Shown here in pieces: positions 57,766 through 64,000 of a DNA stretch of 64,000 nucleotides (position 1 is its first letter; the number at the start of each line of letters is the position of its first letter). Under the pieces are notes generated by a model, which was not told the DNA's origin, did no database searches, and worked only from the letters and a program-made list of their open reading frames with translations. Location: positions 992,001-1,056,000 of the forward strand of contig NZ_UWPB01000002.1 in assembly GCF_900604945.1 (NCBI RefSeq). The letters are read 5' to 3'. The position numbers and the translations under genes were made by a program. This stretch comes from Ruminococcus sp. Marseille-P6503 (GTDB taxonomy: Bacteria; Bacillota; Clostridia; Oscillospirales; Ruminococcaceae).

Positions 57766-59115
57766 ATGATAAGCGATTCGGCGAGAAATCTGCTTTATAA
57801 GCAGTTTGTTGAAAATAATTCTATCGATCCTAAATATTATGATAAGTATGTGGTAAAGAGAGGACTGAGAAATTCCGACGGAACCGGAGTTATAGCAGGA
57901 CTTACCAATATATGCAACGTACACGGATACGTTGTAAACGAAGGGGAGAAATCTCCTATTGACGGTCAGCTGATCTACCGCGGCTATAATTTAAACGATA
58001 TTGTAAGCAATGCCGTTAATGAAAACCGCTTCGGTTATGAAGAGGTAGTTTATCTTCTGCTTATGGGAAATCTTCCCAACAGGCAGGAGCTTGCGGCGTT
58101 CAGGGATATTATGGCTGAAAACAGGGCGCTTCCACCGAGCTTTTTTGAGGATATGATACTTAAGGCTCCGTCCAAGAACATAATGAACAAAATGGCGCGT
58201 TCTATTCTTGCGCTATATTCTTATGACGAAAATCCTGAAAATTGCAGTCCTGAATATGAAATGGCGACCGCTATATCCATTATTTCAAAGCTGCCTAATA
58301 TCATGGTTTCGGCGTATCAGGTAAAAAGAAGGACCTTTGACGGACAAAGCATGATAATGCATCCGCTTATAGCGTCGCATTCAACCGCGGAGATGATTTT
58401 GTCGGCTCTCAGACCTGACAGAAAGTTCACCGATGAGGAAGCCAAGCTGCTGGATCTTATGCTTATCCTTCATGCGGAGCACGGCGGCGGAAACAACTCT
58501 ACATTTTCATGCAGGGTGCTGACCTCTTCCGGAACTGACCCTTATTCGGCATATGCCGCGGCTATAGGCTCTCTTAAAGGTCCCCGTCACGGCGGAGCGA
58601 ACATCAAGGTAGACCAGATGCAGGAATGTATAAAGGAAAACGTAAAGAACTGGGACGACGAAGGAGAGGTCGCGGACTTTTTAAGAAAGATACTGAGAAA
58701 GGAAGCGTACGATAAAACAGGTCTTATCTATGGAATGGGCCATGCCGTATATACCCTTTCCGATCCGAGAGCTGTTATACTTAAAGCTAACGCTAAAAAG
58801 CTTGCTGAGGGTACCGAGTTTGAAAGGGAATTCCGTCTGCTTGAAACGATAGAAAGAATAACTCCTAAGCTTTTTGCGGAGGAAAAGGGCGTAGACAAGG
58901 TTATGTGCGCCAATGTAGATATGTATTCAGGACTTGTTTACAGAATGCTGGGTATACCGCAGGATCTGTTCACTCCGCTGTTTGCCGTATCGAGAATGGC
59001 AGGCTGGTGCGCTCACAGGTTTGAGGAGCTTGTTACGGGTAAGAGAATAATCCGCCCCGCATATAAAGCGGTAAGAACAGAGCGGGACTATATCCCTATT
59101 GATGAAAGGCAGTAA
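57766..59115 (+). CDS. Citrate synthase family protein
   Basis: 449 residues. Family motifs: IYRGYNLNDIV near the start, LHAEHGGGNNSTFSCR with a catalytic His, GPRHGGANIKV, YGMGHAVYTLSDPRA with the second catalytic His, and the late FTPLFAVSRMAGWCAHRFEE with the conserved Arg region. The long form is typical of Clostridia and may be citrate or methylcitrate synthase. It condenses acetyl-CoA with oxaloacetate, in an anaerobe mainly to make 2-oxoglutarate. It is monocistronic with its own terminator. Confidence 0.92.
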   Translation: MISDSARNLLYKQFVENNSIDPKYYDKYVVKRGLRNSDGTGVIAGLTNICNVHGYVVNEGEKSPIDGQLIYRGYNLNDIVSNAVNENRFGYEEVVYLLLMGNLPNRQELAAFRDIMAENRALPPSFFEDMILKAPSKNIMNKMARSILALYSYDENPENCSPEYEMATAISIISKLPNIMVSAYQVKRRTFDGQSMIMHPLIASHSTAEMILSALRPDRKFTDEEAKLLDLMLILHAEHGGGNNSTFSCRVLTSSGTDPYSAYAAAIGSLKGPRHGGANIKVDQMQECIKENVKNWDDEGEVADFLRKILRKEAYDKTGLIYGMGHAVYTLSDPRAVILKANAKKLAEGTEFEREFRLLETIERITPKLFAEEKGVDKVMCANVDMYSGLVYRMLGIPQDLFTPLFAVSRMAGWCAHRFEELVTGKRIIRPAYKAVRTERDYIPIDERQ

Positions 59116-59144
59116 GGAAGCCGGATATTCGTTTGGACAAATAA

Positions 59145-59184
59145 AAGATCCTGTCGGTCTGATTACCGGCAGGATCTTGTTTTA
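59145..59184 (+). terminator. Terminator after citrate synthase
   Basis: AAGATCCTG...CAGGATCTT with an inner GG/CC pair, followed by TGTTTT. Confidence 0.85.
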
Positions 59185-59194
59185 AATAAACGCT

Positions 59195-59220
59195 CTGCCC
59201 GTACCGTCTGCGGCGGGCAG
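59195..59220 (-). terminator. Possible terminator after yebC
   Basis: CTGCCCG/CGGGCAG stem with a 12-base loop; the minus-strand T-run is weak. Confidence 0.45.
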
Positions 59221-59256
59221 GAATATTTGCGCCATAAGATTTATTTCGGGAAAGCT

Positions 59257-60000
59257 TTAATCCTCATCCGGCTCCTCAGGCATATCCCAGTTGTGATATA
59301 CGTTCTGAACATCGTCGTTATCCTCAAGATGTTCAAGCAGAAGATTCATTTTCCTGATCGCTTCCTCATCGGTAAGAGCAGTGTAGCTTGACGGAACCTT
59401 TTCGGTTTCAGCGGACAGCACCTTGTAGCCCATGGCTGTAAGCGCTTCATTTATAGTGTGAACGTCAGACGGCTTGCAGGTTATTTCAATAACGTCGTTT
59501 TCAATGCTGAAATCGTCCGCGCCTGCCTCCATGCAGTCCTCCATTATCTTGTCCTCGTCGGCTCCGTTGTTTTCAAGAATTATCGTTCCCTGAGTTGAGA
59601 ACATGAACGAAACGCAGCCGCTTGTTCCGAGATTTCCGCCGAACTTGTCAAAATAGTGACGGATATCGCCTGCGGTACGGTTCTTGTTGTCGGTAAGACA
59701 TTCCACAATAACGGCGACGCCGCTGGGACCATAGCCTTCGTATACCATTTCCTCATAGTTGTTTTTCTCTCCGTCGCCGGCGGCTTTTTTAATTATTCTG
59801 TCAATGTTGTCGTTGGGGACGTTGTTGGCCTTAGCCTTGGCGATAAGATCGCGCAGCTTGGAATTGTTGGCGGGGTCGGGACCGCCCTCCTTTACCACAA
59901 CTGTCATCTCACGGCCGATTTTGGTGAAGATTTTAGCCTTCGCGCTGTCGGTAGCTTCTTTTTTTCTCTTAATGTTAGCCCATTTTGAATGTCCTGACAT
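59257..60000 (-). CDS. YebC/PmpR-family regulator
   Basis: 247 residues after AAGGAGTTG. Starts MSGHSKWANIKRKKEATDSAKAKIFTKIGREM, the family hallmark, with NVPNDNIDRIIKKAAG and EGYGPSGVAVIVECLTDNKNRTAGDIRHYFDKFGG following. Recent work on the family links it to translation through difficult sequences; older names call it a transcription regulator. The acidic C-terminus is usual. Confidence 0.95.
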   Translation of the reverse strand: MSGHSKWANIKRKKEATDSAKAKIFTKIGREMTVVVKEGGPDPANNSKLRDLIAKAKANNVPNDNIDRIIKKAAGDGEKNNYEEMVYEGYGPSGVAVIVECLTDNKNRTAGDIRHYFDKFGGNLGTSGCVSFMFSTQGTIILENNGADEDKIMEDCMEAGADDFSIENDVIEITCKPSDVHTINEALTAMGYKVLSAETEKVPSSYTALTDEEAIRKMNLLLEHLEDNDDVQNVYHNWDMPEEPDED

Positions 60001-60116
60001 TTTATATTCAACTCCTTATATGTTTTTTTCATGCTCTGTCTGATGTCAAGCAGTATGTTTAGCTGTAAATATCTGTCCGGCAAAACCCGTCTTATCTGTG
60101 CAATTTATTGAAGCGT

Positions 60117-60515
60117 TTATGCCTGTTCTTCTCCGGCGTTCCATACGATATCAAAAAGCTCGGCTGCTCTTTCGTGTCTGCCGCACAGATGCAGAAAACC
60201 GAAAAGGCTTTCAAGTCCGGTAGCCGCTCTGTATTCGCTCACCGTCGAGTGCTTCGGGGCGTTTACTCCGTTTGAATTTCTGCCTCTTTTAAGAATATCA
60301 AGCTCTTCCTCGGACAGCAGGGAATTTTCAAGCAGATATTTTACCGCGCTTGCCTGAAATTCGGCGCATACCTTTTTTACCGCCATTTCATGCAGCTTTT
60401 TGGCGGGCATATTAGCCGTAAGCATGAGCCTTTCGCGGCAAAGCTGTTCAAATACCGCGTCCCCCATGAAAGCGAGGGCAAGGGGAGAAAATTGCTTTGC
60501 TTCCCGTGATGTCAA
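60117..60515 (-). CDS. mrnC: Mini-ribonuclease III
   Basis: 132 residues from TTG at 60515 with AGAGGTG eight bases upstream; a TTG at 60554 has no site. It has the RNase III catalytic domain only: LALAFMGDAVFEQLCRERL with the catalytic acidic residues, RGRNSNGVNAPKHSTVSEYRAATGLESLFGFLHL. It lacks the dsRNA-binding domain, as expected for Mini-III, which matures 23S rRNA. It is close to obgE on the same strand. Confidence 0.92.
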   Translation of the reverse strand: MTSREAKQFSPLALAFMGDAVFEQLCRERLMLTANMPAKKLHEMAVKKVCAEFQASAVKYLLENSLLSEEELDILKRGRNSNGVNAPKHSTVSEYRAATGLESLFGFLHLCGRHERAAELFDIVWNAGEEQA

Positions 60516-60578
60516 TTTATAAGCACCTCTTTTATCTGTTATGTGGGTGACCAAAACCCGTTCTGCCTGGAATTTCCG

Positions 60579-61937
<1,359 letters not shown>

Positions 61938-61981
61938 TTAAAAAGCGGTTTCAAGACGTCCCGTGCTTTACTTATCTGGAA

Positions 61982-62263
61982 TTAAGCCTGCGGATAAACC
62001 GAAACCTTCTTACGGTCTCTGCCCATTCTTTCAAATCTTACGATTCCGTCCGCCATAGCAAACAGAGTATCGTCCGAACCGCGGCCTACGTTCTCGCCCG
62101 GATGAATGTGAGTTCCTCTCTGGCGTACTAAAATGTTGCCGGAAAGAACAAACTGTCCGTCAGCTCTTTTGACTCCAAGTCTTTTAGCCTCGGAATCACG
62201 GCCGTTCTTGGTGGAACCCATTCCCTTTTTATGTGCAAAAAACTGCATGGAAATTCTGATCAT
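61982..62263 (-). CDS. rpmA: Ribosomal protein L27 with cleavable N-terminus
   Basis: 93 residues. It starts [30 protein letters not shown]. Residues 6-10, MQFFA, match the Prp cleavage motif, so the first ten residues should be removed to expose HKKG, which reaches the peptidyl-transferase centre. The protease gene prp is directly upstream. Confidence 0.96.
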   Translation of the reverse strand: MIRISMQFFAHKKGMGSTKNGRDSEAKRLGVKRADGQFVLSGNILVRQRGTHIHPGENVGRGSDDTLFAMADGIVRFERMGRDRKKVSVYPQA

Positions 62264-62299
62264 TGTAATTACACCTCCGTCATGTAATTCATAGGGCGG

Positions 62300-62620
62300 T
62301 TATGCGTCGATAACCCTGACCCTGATACAGTCCTGATACTCGTCCGAAAGGAAATAAAGATGAGTCAGAAGCCCGAGCAGGACTCTGTCGCCGTATTCCT
62401 TGTCGTCTGAAACCAGTCTGAGAACAATTTCGTTTTCTTCCACGCTTACCTCGGCGTTCACCTTAAATGCTTCGGTAACCGTGTTCGCTGCCATCATAAC
62501 AGCCGAGGACACGCTTGCGCACACAATATCATGTCCGTAATCCGCCATTCCCGCATGACCCGTAACGCGGAATCCTGTGAGTCTGTCGGAACTGCTTCTG
62601 TAAAAATCGGCGCAGATCAT
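62300..62620 (-). CDS. prp: Ribosomal-processing cysteine protease Prp
   Basis: 106 residues between rplU and rpmA. Conserved GHAGMADYGHDIVCASVSS holds the catalytic His22 and Cys34. It cleaves the N-terminal extension of L27, and sits in the standard rplU-prp-rpmA operon of Firmicutes. Confidence 0.94.
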   Translation of the reverse strand: MICADFYRSSSDRLTGFRVTGHAGMADYGHDIVCASVSSAVMMAANTVTEAFKVNAEVSVEENEIVLRLVSDDKEYGDRVLLGLLTHLYFLSDEYQDCIRVRVIDA

Positions 62621-62622
62621 GC

Positions 62623-62934
62623 TTACGCGTTGATAGCTTCGATCTGAACCTTTGTGTAGGGCTGTCTGTGACCCATTTTTCTCTTTTCGCCTTTCTTGGG
62701 CTTATAAGTGAAAACTGTGATCTTTTTGGACTTTCCGTTCTTAAGAACCTTAGCGGAAACCGTCGCGCCTTCAACATAAGGAGCGCCTACGCTGATTCCG
62801 TCGTCCTTGCCTACTGCCATTACCTTATCGAAAGTAACAGTATCCTCTGCGTCCGCGTTAAGCTTCTCAATAAAAACAACGTCGCCGACGTTTACCTGAT
62901 ACTGCTTTCCGCCTGTTTCAATTACTGCGTACAT
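62623..62934 (-). CDS. rplU: Ribosomal protein L21
   Basis: 103 residues from the ATG at 62934 after [33 protein letters not shown], then [35 protein letters not shown], standard for L21. It binds 23S rRNA. It is first gene of the rplU-prp-rpmA operon. Confidence 0.97.
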   Translation of the reverse strand: MYAVIETGGKQYQVNVGDVVFIEKLNADAEDTVTFDKVMAVGKDDGISVGAPYVEGATVSAKVLKNGKSKKITVFTYKPKKGEKRKMGHRQPYTKVQIEAINA

Positions 62935-63022
62935 CTTTAAATGCACCTGCCTTTTCATAAAAAACTCGCTGCGTCCGGTGCGCAGGCTGTTTCACTGCGT
63001 CTTTAGTGCCGGAAACAAGCGG
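62935..63022 (-). ncRNA. Probable L21 leader
   Basis: An 88-base leader between the promoter and rplU with nested stems (TCCGG/CCGGA outer, GCAG/CTGC inner). Firmicute rplU operons often carry a structured L21 leader that lets the protein regulate its own mRNA. I see structure but cannot confirm the consensus. Confidence 0.4.
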
Positions 63023-63029
63023 CTTATTT

Positions 63030-63058
63030 ATCATAACATATCTGAGCGTTAAAGTCAA
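63030..63058 (-). promoter_or_regulatory. rplU operon promoter
   Basis: Minus strand TTGACT (63053-63058), 17-base spacer, TATGAT (63030-63035). Confidence 0.78.
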
Positions 63059-63101
63059 GGAAAGTAATTTTACAAAGGTGTTTTTTACAGAAAGTTTACA
63101 A

Positions 63102-64000
63102 CTATCCTTGTCTTACTCTGTTTACAGCTGTTTTCCATCCGTTAAGCAGATTTTTTCTTGTACTGCCGTCCATTGAAGGACGGAATTCGTCAAGCTGACC
63201 GGACAAAGCCAGCAGCTCGTCCTTACTGCTCCACACGCCGGAAGCAAGACCTGCGAGATACGCCGCGCCCGTTGCGGTAGATTCGACGTTTTTGGGACGT
63301 GCGACCGTCCTGCCCAGAATATCCGCCTGAAACTGCATGAGAAAATTGTTGGCGCAGGCTCCTCCGTCGGCTTTGATTGCGTTCAGGGATTTTGTGTCCT
63401 CCTCCATGGCGCGAAGCACGTCTACCGTCTGATATGCGATCGCCTCAAGGCAGGCGCGGACTATGTGAGCTTTTCCGGAGCCTCTGGTAAGCCCGACTAT
63501 CGCCCCTCTCGCTGAAGGATCCCAGTAAGGTGCTCCCAGACCTGTAAAAGCGGGGACGACATAAACTCCTCCGGTAGTTTCCACGCTGCGGGCGATTTCT
63601 TCCGTTTCGGCGGCGGTTTTTATTATTCCCAGCTCGTCCCTCAGCCATTTTACGACCGCTCCCGAAATAAATACCGACCCTTCAAGAGCGTATGTAACTT
63701 CGCCGTTTATCCCCCAGGCAACGGTCGTCAGCAGTCCGTGAGAGGAGCTTACCGGATTTTTTCCGGTGTTCATCAGCAGGAAGCCACCGGTTCCGTAGGT
63801 GTTTTTAACGTCGCCTTCGATAAAACAGCACTGTCCGAACAGCGCTGCCTGCTGATCTCCGGCGCAGCCTGTTATCGGTATTTCCGCGCCGAAAATATCC
63901 TTACGGCAGACGCCTATCCTGCCGCTTGAAGGCACGACCTCCGGCATAAGCTGCATAGGGATCCCGAGCAGTCCCATTATTTCCTTGTCCCATTCCAGAG
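63102..64000 (-). CDS. glpK: Glycerol kinase, 3' part (cut by window edge)
   Basis: C-terminal 290-odd residues; the frame continues to the window edge (LEWDKEIMGLLGIP), so the gene starts outside. FGGY-kinase motifs: GCAGDQQAALFGQCCF, NTYGTGGFLLMNTG, YVVPAFTGLGAPYWDPSARGAIVGLTRGS and KADGGACANNFLMQFQADILGRTVARP. It phosphorylates glycerol to glycerol 3-phosphate. No terminator with a good T-run is seen after it. Confidence 0.95.
   Translation of the reverse strand, partial: LEWDKEIMGLLGIPMQLMPEVVPSSGRIGVCRKDIFGAEIPITGCAGDQQAALFGQCCFIEGDVKNTYGTGGFLLMNTGKNPVSSSHGLLTTVAWGINGEVTYALEGSVFISGAVVKWLRDELGIIKTAAETEEIARSVETTGGVYVVPAFTGLGAPYWDPSARGAIVGLTRGSGKAHIVRACLEAIAYQTVDVLRAMEEDTKSLNAIKADGGACANNFLMQFQADILGRTVARPKNVESTATGAAYLAGLASGVWSSKDELLALSGQLDEFRPSMDGSTRKNLLNGWKTAVNRVRQG

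Overview
ORGANISM. The window looks like the chromosome of an anaerobic, spore-forming, monoderm Firmicute of class Clostridia, most like a Ruminococcus-type member of the Oscillospiraceae. The evidence is dipicolinate synthase (dpaAB), a tepA-ylzJ-uppP-spoIIIE-like block, class III anaerobic ribonucleotide reductase (nrdDG), cellobiose phosphorylase, an IspH-ribosomal protein S1 fusion, Mini-III RNase, and an L27 with a cleavable N-terminus next to its protease Prp. No outer-membrane genes are seen. The genus is an inference.

LAYOUT. 1-8025 holds dpaAB, a lipoprotein, a YdcF-like protein, a two-component system with a VanY-type peptidase, and pyrE. 8200-8349 is a candidate small RNA. 8471-16768 is an AT-rich prophage of about 8.25 kb bounded by 46-bp direct repeats; the right repeat is the 3' part of an intact tRNA-Arg(CCG) gene. 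16837-22140 holds metG, folC and uvrC on the minus strand, followed by a second candidate small RNA. 23158-28251 is a sugar block (mutarotase, GH94 phosphorylase, a two-repeat surface protein). 28503-40839 holds sporulation and envelope genes, YgiQ, an MBL hydrolase, DUF3006, an RpiR regulator and a flavoprotein. 40967-48690 has two adjacent fusion genes (Cmk-PlsC, IspH-S1), a class A PBP, an RNA methyltransferase and a HAD phosphatase. 48949-64000 has asnB, nrdDG, a P-type ATPase, citrate synthase, YebC, Mini-III, Obg, L27-Prp-L21 and a partial glpK.

MAIN DISCOVERY. The prophage is organised like a filamentous phage (Inoviridae type): ssDNA-binding protein, 57-aa major coat protein, internal terminator, large signal-peptide adsorption protein, three small membrane proteins, and a Zot/pI-type ATPase. 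Its replication module, however, is of CRESS-DNA virus type (circovirus/geminivirus-like). The Rep has HUH, YxxK and SF3 helicase motifs. Just upstream of rep is a perfect 13-bp stem whose 10-nt loop contains TAGTATTAC, the circovirus-type nonanucleotide, followed by GTCACA iterons. The rep promoter carries two LexA-like boxes, and a ribbon-helix-helix repressor with its own palindromic operators controls a divergent switch. Three copies of an 18-bp palindrome (TTGAAAGTNNACTTTCAA) are scattered through the element.

HOW IT WORKS TOGETHER (inference). A tyrosine integrase inserts the circle into tRNA-Arg. The RHH repressor, and possibly LexA, keep it quiet. On induction, Rep nicks at TAGTATT/AC and drives rolling-circle replication. 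SSB coats the virion strand, and the pI-like ATPase extrudes particles across a single membrane; no secretin gene is present, as expected for a monoderm host. All assignments come from reading motifs in the sequence; no database search was run.
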